The notes under the pieces are model-generated. The model made no database searches. It saw only the letters and a program-made list of their open reading frames with translations, and was not told the DNA's origin. The translations under genes and the position numbers were made by a program. Of a stretch of 12,320 nt of DNA, positions 6,408 through 12,320 are shown one piece after another (the first letter of the stretch is position 1; each line of letters begins with the position of its first letter). The DNA comes from Candidatus Zixiibacteriota bacterium. Its GTDB lineage: Bacteria > SM23-81. The DNA lies in contig DAOVRJ010000046.1 of the NCBI GenBank assembly GCA_030628225.1, positions 1-12,320 on the forward strand, read 5' to 3'.

Positions 6408-7334
6408 TTATAGATTCTGTTCGCTCTCACCCAGAGCAGGTTTGCGGCTGGGACGGCTGGAGGGGATCCGGCAGTCGGCCTCAGCCTTTCTGGGCTGACG
6501 CAGATCGGCGGGAGATAGACTTTCGCCGGCGGGCAGAGCCTTCAGCTCCGGATTGCCCTCGTCGATCTGAAAGGCCCAGTCGATGACCACGTAGTCGTAG
6601 CCGATGTGCATCACCTGGAATTTGGCGAAGTTGTTCTCCCAGGTCCAGACCAGATAGGCATGGCCCTCGTAGAGAGTGAGGGTATCGGCGATATCGGTGG
6701 ACCAGCCGCCATCCGGAGCCCAGTCAATTTCGTCCAGCGAGTTGACGTACCCGGCATACTGGATGTCCGTCCCATAAATATTGCCCAAGTATACTACATC
6801 AGTGCTGGCCAGGCAGTACCGGCCGTTCAGCCAGAGAAGGTACATGTCCACGAACGGATCGTCCCAGGGCTGGACCATGCGGCTATAATACCCGGAGAAG
6901 TCCACGCCGGCGCGGGAGTCCTCATCGTAGATGATCAGATCATAGCCCTCTGGGCGTGGTGTGTCGTGCACCGTCTCATAACTCAGACCGCTCTCGTTTC
7001 CATTCCAGTCGTGGGCGGATACGGCGTAGTAATAGGTGACCCCGTTCTGCACGTCCTCGTCCACGAAGTAGTTATCCCCACTCCTGCCGATGCACGAGTA
7101 CTGTCCGTTTGGGCTCATGCTGTAGAAGATCTTGTAGCCGGCCAGGTCATCGATGCGCACTTCGCTCCAGCAGATCTCCACGAATCCATCTCCGGTGATG
7201 GTGCGCACGCCCGCTGGGACCGGTGGTGGGGTGTGGTCGCAACAGCGGTTGACATCACAACAACCGGCGGTCAAAAGAGCGATCGATATCGGAAGTATCA
7301 GGATTAACCAGTAGAGTTTCCTTTTCACGGTCAT
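6408..7334 (-). CDS. Lipoprotein with a fibronectin type III domain
   Basis: 308 residues. Lys/Arg N-terminus, hydrophobic helix (8-22) and lipobox TAGC with acylated C25. The following CDVNRCCDH segment has extra cysteines. Residues 35-126 form a fibronectin type III domain: PPPVPAGVRTITGDG, VEICWSEV, DLAGYKIFYSMS, VTYYYAVSAHDWNGNES. The remaining region, about 130-275, is Tyr/Trp/Asp-rich and I do not recognise it; it reads like a beta-rich envelope domain. The last 30 residues are basic and Pro/Ser-rich (ADCRIPSSRPSRKP). The ATG at 7334 is only 3 nt from a perfect AGGAGG; the GTG two codons later (7328) is better spaced, so the true start may be there. Its stop lies 14 bp before the DUF4384 gene. 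FN3 domains in bacterial lipoproteins usually mediate protein or carbohydrate contacts. Likely an outer-membrane-anchored component of the operon's envelope function; exact role unknown. Confidence 0.82.
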   Translation of the reverse strand: MTVKRKLYWLILILPISIALLTAGCCDVNRCCDHTPPPVPAGVRTITGDGFVEICWSEVRIDDLAGYKIFYSMSPNGQYSCIGRSGDNYFVDEDVQNGVTYYYAVSAHDWNGNESGLSYETVHDTPRPEGYDLIIYDEDSRAGVDFSGYYSRMVQPWDDPFVDMYLLWLNGRYCLASTDVVYLGNIYGTDIQYAGYVNSLDEIDWAPDGGWSTDIADTLTLYEGHAYLVWTWENNFAKFQVMHIGYDYVVIDWAFQIDEGNPELKALPAGESLSPADLRQPRKAEADCRIPSSRPSRKPALGESEQNL

Positions 7335-7355
7335 CGACCTCCTCTCCGCGGGGCG

Positions 7356-8117
7356 TTAGTTACGCTGGGACCGGGATGATTTTTCTGTGGAAGACCCGTT
7401 TTCGCGGGATGAGCTCCTGTTGGAGGATTCCTTCTTCCGGGATGATCTATTCCCGGAGGATTCTTTTGTCCGGGAGGATTTCGCTTTAGAGGAGTTCCTG
7501 TCCTCAGAGGTGCTTTTCTTTTTGCTCTTGCTCACCTCGCTGGTGTCCCGCCTTTCCTGGCTGCGTTGGGGCTGCTTCTTTTTGCCGGCATTACTTATTT
7601 CCTGGCGGGAAGTGTCGTATGATCTGGTCCCCTCACGGGTTTTGACCTGCAGGTCTTCCTTCTGGATTTCCCGGATCATCCGGCGAAGCTTAGTGTCGAA
7701 CTTCTTGTCGAAGAGCTGGTACTTGGCCTGCTGCTCCACGGTGAGGATTTTGGCCAGCTTGCCTTGAAATTGGTCCTTGTTGGCCCTGGTCTGTTCATCT
7801 ATCTCCTTCAGCCGAGCCATCTTTTCCTTGATCAGATCTTTATCTTTTTCCTCAGCCTGCAGCAGCTTATCCAGCTTCTCCTCGATGGCCTCACGCTGCT
7901 CGCCAAGCTCCTTATTCCGATCTTCGTATGCCTTCTGGGTGGGGAAAAGGGCCTGAGCCTGTTCCTCAGAGAGGTCCAGATCTTCGGTCAGTTGCCAGGC
8001 TTTCACGCTGCTGATCTGCTTGCGGACGTTTTCCTTTTCCTCCTCTTTCAGGGAATAGGCTGTCTGAAAGCTCAACAGAATCAGAGCGCTTACCAGGTAA
8101 ATAATCGGTTTTCGCAT
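7356..8117 (-). CDS. Exported Spy/CpxP/CnrX-like helical protein with SR-like tail
   Basis: 253 residues. A signal peptide (1-22, AYS/LKEE) is followed by an all-helical, strongly charged region (24-155). It contains LTEDLDLSEEQAQAL at 43-57 and LTVEQQAKYQLFDKKF at 125-140. This paired 'L-(T/S)-x-x-Q' spacing is typical of the periplasmic Spy, CpxP, ZraP and CnrX group, which are chaperones or sensors of envelope and metal stress. From residue 160 the chain becomes a Ser/Arg/Lys low-complexity tail (SSRTKESSGNRSSRKKESSN and similar), which is not part of that family as I know it. GAGGGGG precedes the ATG by 8 nt. It sits directly after the anti-sigma gene, the place CnrX-like sensors occupy in sigma operons. 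A role as periplasmic sensor or buffer for the sigma system is plausible but inferred; a DUF3106-type label is an alternative. Confidence 0.8.
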   Translation of the reverse strand: MRKPIIYLVSALILLSFQTAYSLKEEEKENVRKQISSVKAWQLTEDLDLSEEQAQALFPTQKAYEDRNKELGEQREAIEEKLDKLLQAEEKDKDLIKEKMARLKEIDEQTRANKDQFQGKLAKILTVEQQAKYQLFDKKFDTKLRRMIREIQKEDLQVKTREGTRSYDTSRQEISNAGKKKQPQRSQERRDTSEVSKSKKKSTSEDRNSSKAKSSRTKESSGNRSSRKKESSNRSSSRENGSSTEKSSRSQRN

Positions 8118-8146
8118 CGTGATCGCCCCCTCGACGTGGAGTTTTC

Positions 8147-8156
8147 AGTGTACACT
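8147..8156. promoter_or_regulatory. Short perfect palindrome between anti-sigma and Spy-like genes
   Basis: AGTGTACACT is a 10-bp perfect palindrome in the 44-bp gap before the Spy-like gene. It could be a small operator half-site pair, but a palindrome of this length can arise by chance. Confidence 0.2.
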
Positions 8157-8161
8157 TAGTG

Positions 8162-8884
8162 TTATCCCATAAGGTTCTTTAGTTTAACCGACAACATCTT
8201 CAACTGATCTTCGCTGAGCTCTTCGATGAGCATCTCCGCGGGAGTCTGCAACAGAGCTTCCTCCTCGATGACAGCCTCCCAGAGGTCCGGATCCCGGGCC
8301 ATTTTTTCTACCATCAGCATCCTTTCCAGAGTTTCCGCCGGATGGGGGATGGCCGCCAACAGCTCCACCAGGGAGTCACCCGGCGTGCGGGCGAATTCAA
8401 GCCCCTCGATGTCCGACAGGGTTTTCCCCAGCTTTTCCAGACTGCGTAGGCCCTGTTGCTCTAAGCTGGCCAGAAGCGAGTGCCCGCCTGGCGCGGGAAA
8501 CTGAGGATGGCCCGACCACCACAGGAAGAGGAAAACCAGCAGCGAGGCCACGGCCACCGCCGGCACCCAGGCTCTGATGGGTACGGCCGGCCGGCGCCCA
8601 GAGACAGCTTGCTCCTCTCTGATTCCCTGGCGCACCCGAGATCTCAGCTCCATCCAGAAGCTCTCATCCGGTTCGGGCAACTCCCGGTAGTTCAATAGAG
8701 TAAGGGTTTGTTTCAGGGAAGCCCTTTCGGCGGCGCAGCGAGGGCAGACCTTCAGGTGTTCGTCCACCATGCGCTGCTCTTCGGGTGGAAGCTGATGTTC
8801 CAGATGGTCCACCAGAGAGGTCCGGACCTGTCTGCAATGAGTCCGTATCTGACGGTCGGTTTTTTTAGTATTCGATTTGGCCAT
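8162..8884 (-). CDS. Transmembrane anti-sigma factor with HC2 zinc finger
   Basis: 240 residues from the ATG. Residues 12-55 form a zf-HC2 anti-sigma zinc-finger domain (ZAS type): C17, then H43-x3-C47-x2-C50 in DEHLKVCPRC. This cytoplasmic domain typically clamps the cognate ECF sigma factor. One membrane helix (about 105-124, VPAVAVASLLVFLFLWW) leads to a periplasmic region of about 110 residues rich in Leu and Glu. That region contains repeated acidic helices (IEGLEF, VIEEEALLQTPAEMLIEELS) and would be the part that senses or is cleaved. The start is ATG 8884, with AGAGG 10 nt upstream; the TTG at 8890 is too close to that signal. The gene overlaps the sigma factor by 20 bp, which supports coupled translation and a matched pair. 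Release could be by regulated proteolysis or redox/zinc loss; the sequence does not decide. Confidence 0.9.
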   Translation of the reverse strand: MAKSNTKKTDRQIRTHCRQVRTSLVDHLEHQLPPEEQRMVDEHLKVCPRCAAERASLKQTLTLLNYRELPEPDESFWMELRSRVRQGIREEQAVSGRRPAVPIRAWVPAVAVASLLVFLFLWWSGHPQFPAPGGHSLLASLEQQGLRSLEKLGKTLSDIEGLEFARTPGDSLVELLAAIPHPAETLERMLMVEKMARDPDLWEAVIEEEALLQTPAEMLIEELSEDQLKMLSVKLKNLMG

Positions 8885-9434
8885 GATCAATTAGCCTCTT
8901 GCGCAATTTCTTAACAGCCTGACAGAAACTCGATTTGATAGCCCCCTCGGAGCGGTCCATGATTTTGGCGATTTCTTTGTGGGGCAATTCCTGATAATAG
9001 TGCATGACGAAGATGGCTCGTTGCTTCGGTGGCAGGGTGGAGATAGCCTGCTCGATCTGCTCGCCCAGATATTTGAGAGCCAGATCGCGGGCCGGCCTGC
9101 CCATAGGCGATCTGAGCAGATGAAATACCTCCGTGAGAGAGAGGGTCTGGCGAAGTTTTTGCCGGCGAATGTAGCTGATACACTGGTTGACGGCGATGCG
9201 GTGCAGCCATGTGCCGAAGCTGGAGCCGAACTTGAAGTTTTTCAAAGAGCGGAAGGCGCGGATAAAAACTTCCTGGGTGATGTCGGCGGCCTCGTCGTGA
9301 TCGCCCAACATGCCCAGGGCAATGCGGTAAACCCTCTTCTGGTGTCTGATCATCAATCTGTCGAAAGCCCATTGCTCGCCTCGCAGGAACTTTCGGATCA
9401 ATTCATGTTCTTCGGCCGCATCCATTTTTCCCAA
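8865..9434 (-). CDS. ECF (group 4) RNA polymerase sigma factor
   Basis: 189 residues with the two-domain ECF layout. Region 2, about 11-93, has ELIRKFLRGEQWAFDRLM, GDHDEAADITQEVFIRAFRS, FGTWLHRIAVNQCISYIRRQ. Region 4, about 126-182, has ISTLPPKQRAIFVMHYYQEL, then the helix-turn-helix HKEIAKIMDRSEGAIKSS and VKKLRKRL. It directs RNA polymerase to -35/-10 elements of its regulon and is held inactive by the anti-sigma encoded immediately downstream. TTG 9434 is preferred because GGAG lies 7 nt before it; ATG 9425, three codons in, is the alternative and changes nothing functional. It heads a five-gene operon. The promoter region is divergent from a + strand promoter at 9665-9693. I could not find a convincing autoregulatory GAAC-type ECF promoter upstream. 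RpoE-like in general architecture; the ECF subgroup cannot be set by eye. Confidence 0.94.
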   Translation of the reverse strand: MGKMDAAEEHELIRKFLRGEQWAFDRLMIRHQKRVYRIALGMLGDHDEAADITQEVFIRAFRSLKNFKFGSSFGTWLHRIAVNQCISYIRRQKLRQTLSLTEVFHLLRSPMGRPARDLALKYLGEQIEQAISTLPPKQRAIFVMHYYQELPHKEIAKIMDRSEGAIKSSFCQAVKKLRKRLIDHGQIEY

Positions 9435-9563
9435 TTTGAAACTCCATTTATTGGACGCTATAAAAAAGGGTACGTTTAAAACTTTTTGGGTGGTTTTTAA
9501 CCTGACCAGTTCTTCTTCGAGCCTTTTCCCAAGTAATATACGGCGCAGAAAGACCGAACTCCA

Positions 9564-9595
9564 CCATAATTTATACTGCTTTGTCCCTGCTTTGT
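9564..9595 (-). promoter_or_regulatory. AT-rich -10-like element with a helically phased direct repeat
   Basis: On the - strand ACAAAGCAG occurs twice with an 11-bp period (9595-9587 and 9584-9576). It is followed immediately by TATAAATTATGG (9575-9564), which contains a -10-like TATAAA. There is no good -35 box. A direct repeat in place of the -35 suggests an activator-type operator for the sigma operon, about 130 bp upstream of the sigma start. Seen directly; function inferred. Confidence 0.35.
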
Positions 9596-9664
9596 TTCCC
9601 AGAAATATTCATCTGGCCAGGGTGAGGGGGGAAAGCGGATGTATATTTTTCAAGTTTTACTTCC

Positions 9665-9693
9665 TTGATACCCCGACACCGGTGTGATATTAT
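9665..9693 (+). promoter_or_regulatory. Strong sigma70-type promoter, + strand
   Basis: TTGATA (9665-9670) and TATTAT (9688-9693) are separated by exactly 17 bp, each five of six to consensus. It points away from the sigma operon and toward 9743, where a broken gene seems to begin. Transcription would start near 9700. Confidence 0.75.
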
Positions 9694-9742
9694 GAAAAAC
9701 AGGGGTGAAAACCATCGGCAACCCTTTTCAGGAAGTGAGAGC

Positions 9743-9956
9743 ATGGTTAAGGTAAAGTCACTCGTACGCTGACCGTTTCCATTTGGGGAGTATTTTCTCT
9801 TGTTGTTGACGGGAGCATCTGCTGCCACGGATTGCGTTTTTCCCGACACCATAAGGAATCTCCGCCACCAGGGTCTTTCAGGACACTTTGATGGAACCGG
9901 CAGACACCATCGTGGTGACCGTGAATTTGAGCACTGAAACCGACTATCCAGTTTAG
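9743..9956 (+). pseudogene. Probable frameshifted remnant of a small secreted protein
   Basis: No intact frame exists here, but pieces of one protein appear in succession. ATG 9743 has GGAAGTGAG just upstream and gives MVKVKSLVR, then a stop. The frame at 9766 gives TLTVSIWGVFS. The first frame then reads LLLLTGASAATD. A third frame from 9855 reads GISATRVFQDTL and EPADTIVVTVNLSTETDYPV to a TAG at 9954. Joined, they resemble a signal peptide ending in ASAA plus the start of a beta-sandwich-like exported domain. At least three frame changes are needed. It lies behind a good promoter. The 9435-9990 gap otherwise holds only promoters and a direct repeat. It could instead be a noncoding transcript or contain sequencing errors. 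Confidence 0.35.
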
Positions 9957-9992
9957 CTGACCCCCCGATGCAGGTTACATCTACTTTTCCCC

Positions 9993-10021
9993 TTGACATT
10001 CGATGCCTGGCATCACATTAT
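9993..10021 (+). promoter_or_regulatory. Sigma70-type promoter for the murein lipoprotein operon
   Basis: A perfect TTGACA (9993-9998), a 17-bp spacer and CATTAT (10016-10021). Initiation near 10028 gives a leader of about 67 nt to the ATG at 10095. The TTG that could be read as an early start codon is in fact the -35 box. Confidence 0.75.
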
Positions 10022-10094
10022 GAGTGACATCTTTGGGGCATTTTTCTGGGAATCGCGGATAAGAAAGCTGGTGTTTCTCCGACTGGGGGTGAAG

Positions 10095-11642
10095 ATGCGT
10101 GCACGAAATTGTCTGCTAACGCTGGTCCTGACGTTTCTTGGACTCTGGTTCTTGCCAGGATGTGCCGGGGTGAGGCCTTATCCAGAGAAAGTGGTGATGC
10201 CGGAGCCAGAAGAAGAGCTTGAGCCAAGAGAAAAACCTGGCCTGGCCAGAGAACCGCTGGGCCGTTTTCAGCTCACCTTTTATTATCTGGTAGATGAGGC
10301 GGATGGGCGGTTTGCCGGATTGCCCAAAGAAGTGCCCGTTATGGACGTATTCGGTAGAACTATCACCGTGGTTTCCCGGGAGTTTAAGCGGAAAGCGGAT
10401 ATCGAGGGGTCCGCCAGACTCTCAGATGGACGGGTGATCAACTTCGCCGGGCGGGCTGCCGGCGGGATTCGCTATCGCCTGGTGGAGGGAGCGCGCTGGG
10501 GCCTGGGGGTGGGGAATACTGAGTTTATCTCCAAAGTGGAGCCATACAAGCTCATTCCCTATCGGACCGCCGCCGTCGACCCTAAAAAGATCCCCCTGGG
10601 CAGCGTTCTGTTCATCCCCCGGGCACAGGGTATTAGGCTGCCTAACGGCACCGAGCACGACGGTTATTTCCTGGCCCACGACGTGGGCGGAGCCATCAAG
10701 GGAAAGCGGATCGACCTGTTCGTGGGCACGGAGGAGGATATCCGCAACACTTTTACTGAGAATGGCCTGACCAATAAATCCTTTGTAGAGGTTTTTCTGG
10801 TGAAAGGAACGGAGGCCGAGAAGGTTCGATCCAGGTATCTGGCACAGTATACCTTGACGCCCAAACGAATTTACCAGATGATCTGGAAAGATATGGAGAT
10901 GGCCATGCGCAATGTGGCCGCCGTGGAGTCGGACCCGGATAAGCGCATCATGTTCTTCTCCGAGTTGGCCAAAGGAACGCCCTATGTGATATTTTGCCTG
11001 GGAGAAGGACCCGAAGGTATATATGATAAGGACCCCCTGGTGGATGTCGCCCGGGTCGATTGCATGACCTTCTGTGAGCAGACCCTGGCCATGGCCATAT
11101 CAAAAGGCTACGGGGAGTTTTTTAATAGTCTGCAGAGAATACGGTATTGTGACGGCATCGTCGGGATGAAGACGCGAAATCACTATACCATCGGTGATTG
11201 GCTGCCCAACAACTCCTGGCTGCTGGAAGATGCCACTGAGCTCATCGGCGGCCAGTTTTGCCGGCCGATGACCAAGACCATTGATCGGGCCAAAGATCTG
11301 ATGGCCATGGGTTGCCCGGACGTGAGGGACGTTGTGCCACCCAAGACCATGACCGTGAAGTACATCCCCAAGGAGTACCTGTTACAGGTGGAGGAAAATC
11401 TTAGGGGTGGGGAGATCGTCAGCCTGATCCACAAGGGGAAGGGAATTTTCTCCTCCCACATGGCCCTCATCGCCAAGGATCGCCAGGGCGAGACCATCTT
11501 TCGCCATGCCTCGCGGAGCGCCGGGGAGGTGGTGGATGAGCCGTACCGGGAATATGTGGAAAAGTTGCAGAATTGGGAGAATAATGCCGGGATGATCTTC
11601 ATGAGGGTGAGGAGGGATTTCCCCCTGGTTCTGGGCCGCTGA
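10095..11642 (+). CDS. Lipoprotein with 3D (MltA-like) domain and DUF1460 amidase-like domain
   Basis: 515 residues. Type II signal peptide: MRARN, hydrophobic core, lipobox LPGC with C23, then Ala at +2, which fits outer-membrane sorting. A Pro/Glu-rich spacer (28-55) follows. A 3D domain occupies about 120-236: AAVDPKKIPLGSVLFIP, HDVGGAIKGKRIDLF, with the three signature aspartates D162, D196 and D207. The 11-residue step between the last two matches MltA-type lytic transglycosylases, where the last Asp is catalytic. From about 255 a DUF1460 (NlpC/P60-related) domain follows: VDCMTFCEQTLAMA with probable nucleophile C323, LQRIRYCDGIVG, the R-N-H-Y motif (H363), and SSHMALIA with H455. The two parts suggest glycan-strand cleavage plus peptide or amide cleavage in murein recycling or remodelling; that combined activity is inference. 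GGGGGTGA 5 nt before ATG 10095 and the signal peptide fix the start. It has its own promoter and probably shares a transcript with the hydrolase 17 bp downstream. Confidence 0.87.
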   Translation: MRARNCLLTLVLTFLGLWFLPGCAGVRPYPEKVVMPEPEEELEPREKPGLAREPLGRFQLTFYYLVDEADGRFAGLPKEVPVMDVFGRTITVVSREFKRKADIEGSARLSDGRVINFAGRAAGGIRYRLVEGARWGLGVGNTEFISKVEPYKLIPYRTAAVDPKKIPLGSVLFIPRAQGIRLPNGTEHDGYFLAHDVGGAIKGKRIDLFVGTEEDIRNTFTENGLTNKSFVEVFLVKGTEAEKVRSRYLAQYTLTPKRIYQMIWKDMEMAMRNVAAVESDPDKRIMFFSELAKGTPYVIFCLGEGPEGIYDKDPLVDVARVDCMTFCEQTLAMAISKGYGEFFNSLQRIRYCDGIVGMKTRNHYTIGDWLPNNSWLLEDATELIGGQFCRPMTKTIDRAKDLMAMGCPDVRDVVPPKTMTVKYIPKEYLLQVEENLRGGEIVSLIHKGKGIFSSHMALIAKDRQGETIFRHASRSAGEVVDEPYREYVEKLQNWENNAGMIFMRVRRDFPLVLGR

Positions 11643-11659
11643 GAGATTTGGAGGAGAGG

Positions 11660-12217
11660 ATGGAACGTCATCCAAAGCTGCTGAGGCGGGAGCGAGCCGC
11701 CCTGTTGGTTGTGGACGTGCAGGAGAGATTGTGGCCGGCCATGCGTGACGGTCAGCGGCTGGTGGACCGCATCGTGATCATGGTCAAGGCCTGTGGTCTG
11801 CTGAAAGCCCCCATTTTCGTCACCGAGCAGTATCCCAAAGGATTAGGCCATACACTTCAAGTGATTCAAGAGGCTTTGGGGCGAACAGATCCCCTGGTCA
11901 AGATGACCTTCAGCTGCTGCGGCGTGACCCAACTGCCCAGGGCGCTAAAGGAGAGGGAAATCGAGCAGATTATCGTCGTGGGCATCGAGTCCCACGTCTG
12001 CGTGATACAGACGGCCCTTGATCTCATTCATCATGGATTTCAGGTTCATGTGATCCGGGATGCCATCTCATCTCGATTTGAGCAGGACGAGAGGGTGGCC
12101 CTTGAACGCATGGCCAGGGAGGGAGTGGTCATCTCCACCGTGGAGATGACCCTGTTCGAGCTGATGAGGACCGCCGAGGTGCCGGAGTTCAAGGAGGTGT
12201 CCAGGCTGATTAAATGA
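11660..12217 (+). CDS. Isochorismatase-family cysteine hydrolase
   Basis: 185 residues, cytoplasmic, a single isochorismatase-like domain of normal length. The catalytic triad of the family is visible: D19 in LLVVDVQE, K81 in LVKMTFSC, and the nucleophile C114 in GIESHVCVIQTALD. The conserved VIRDAISSR segment follows at 132-139. Members act on isochorismate, nicotinamide, N-carbamoyl or other small amides; this one resembles the YcaC-like group of unsettled substrate, with LWPAM and TEQYPKGLG blocks typical of that group. ATG 11660 is 5 nt after GGAGG (11650-11654); the in-frame TTG 11648 overlaps that site and is rejected. It starts 17 bp after the murein lipoprotein stop, so co-transcription is likely, but no obvious metabolic link to murein is seen. 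No T-tract terminator follows, only repeats. Confidence 0.9.
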   Translation: MERHPKLLRRERAALLVVDVQERLWPAMRDGQRLVDRIVIMVKACGLLKAPIFVTEQYPKGLGHTLQVIQEALGRTDPLVKMTFSCCGVTQLPRALKEREIEQIIVVGIESHVCVIQTALDLIHHGFQVHVIRDAISSRFEQDERVALERMAREGVVISTVEMTLFELMRTAEVPEFKEVSRLIK

Positions 12218-12227
12218 CCGGAAAGAA

Positions 12228-12310
12228 GGGGTCGAGGATTCGAGGGGCCGAGGGTTCGAGGGACCCCAGTGCACCACCCCAGTAAGCAGTCGGCAGGAGG
12301 CAGTAAGCAG
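12228..12310. repeat. Degenerate intergenic repeats after the hydrolase gene
   Basis: Two units of about 16 bp occur side by side: TCGAGGATTCGAGGGG (12232 on) and CCGAGGGTTCGAGGGA (12248 on). They are bracketed by inverted GGGGTC (12228-12233) and GACCCC (12262-12267). Next, CAGTAAGCAG is present twice (12280-12289 and 12301-12310), flanking TCGGCAGGAGG. The first type resembles the repeat at 4407-4430 in the opposite orientation. The block may continue past the window end. Confidence 0.6.
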
Positions 12311-12320
12311 AAATTGAAAT

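Noticed and set aside
6606-7307. 233-residue + strand open frame opposite the FN3 lipoprotein gene
   Set aside because: It is a third-position shadow of a GC-rich gene. The - strand frame has a signal peptide, lipobox, FN3 motifs and a ribosome site; this one has none.
9436-9687. 83-residue + strand open frame
   Set aside because: Sits in the regulatory gap upstream of the sigma gene, low-complexity and without a credible start signal.
9694-9742. Riboswitch-like leader (GGGGTGAAAACC, GGCAACCC)
   Set aside because: Compared with remembered c-di-GMP and cobalamin riboswitch cores; the conserved elements are missing and pairing is short.
9571-9999. 142-residue - strand open frame in the intergenic gap
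   Set aside because: Composition is erratic, no ribosome site or family motif, and it runs antisense to two + strand promoters and the broken secreted gene.
1-12320. CRISPR array, tRNA/rRNA, IS or phage genes
   Set aside because: No regularly spaced long repeats, no cloverleaf or rRNA segments, and no transposase, integrase or phage-type protein in any frame.

Overview
The window reads as chromosomal DNA of a Gram-negative bacterium. It has HflK/HflC inner-membrane proteins, lipoproteins with type II signal peptides, Sec-exported envelope proteins and sigma70-type promoters, and it looks fairly GC-rich. No rRNA, tRNA or diagnostic housekeeping gene is present, so I cannot name the phylum. 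Degenerate intergenic repeats (TCGAG/ATTCGAG, ATGAAAAATG and CAGTAAGCAG types) suggest a repeat-carrying, possibly uncultivated lineage; that is inference only. No phage, IS, CRISPR or recognised defence system is visible.

Region 1 (125-4303, + strand) is an operon of three SPFH/band-7 proteins followed by a small zinc-ribbon gene, closed by a strong intrinsic terminator. The first gene fuses the six-helix membrane domain of a cation diffusion facilitator (CDF) to a complete HflK. It is followed by hflC (4-bp overlap) and a second, free-standing hflK. HflK and HflC normally form a membrane cage around the FtsH protease; no ftsH is in view.

Region 2 (4304-4945, + strand) holds short repeats, a near-consensus sigma70 promoter and a single VOC/glyoxalase-fold gene. 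A hairpin shared with the converging operon ends it.

Region 3 (9434 down to 4987, - strand) is a five-gene envelope operon: ECF sigma factor, zinc-finger transmembrane anti-sigma, a Spy/CpxP/CnrX-like exported helical protein with a Ser/Arg/Lys tail, a fibronectin-III lipoprotein, and a DUF4384 exported protein with a Trp/Tyr-rich centre and a similar basic Ser-rich tail. The first three genes match the logic of a surface-stress or metal-stress sigma regulon. The last two are likely part of the response or its envelope target.

Region 4 (9435-10094) is a divergent intergenic stretch. It has a phased direct repeat upstream of the sigma gene, two good + strand promoters, and what looks like the frameshifted remnant of a small secreted protein.

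Region 5 (10095-12217, + strand) pairs a lipoprotein that combines a 3D (MltA-like) domain with a DUF1460 amidase-like domain, probably a two-activity murein enzyme, with an isochorismatase-family cysteine hydrolase. The window ends in more degenerate intergenic repeats.

The best candidate for something undescribed is the CDF-HflK fusion in its three-SPFH operon. Next are the sigma/anti-sigma/Spy-like/DUF4384 cluster with twin SR-like tails and the 3D-DUF1460 lipoprotein.
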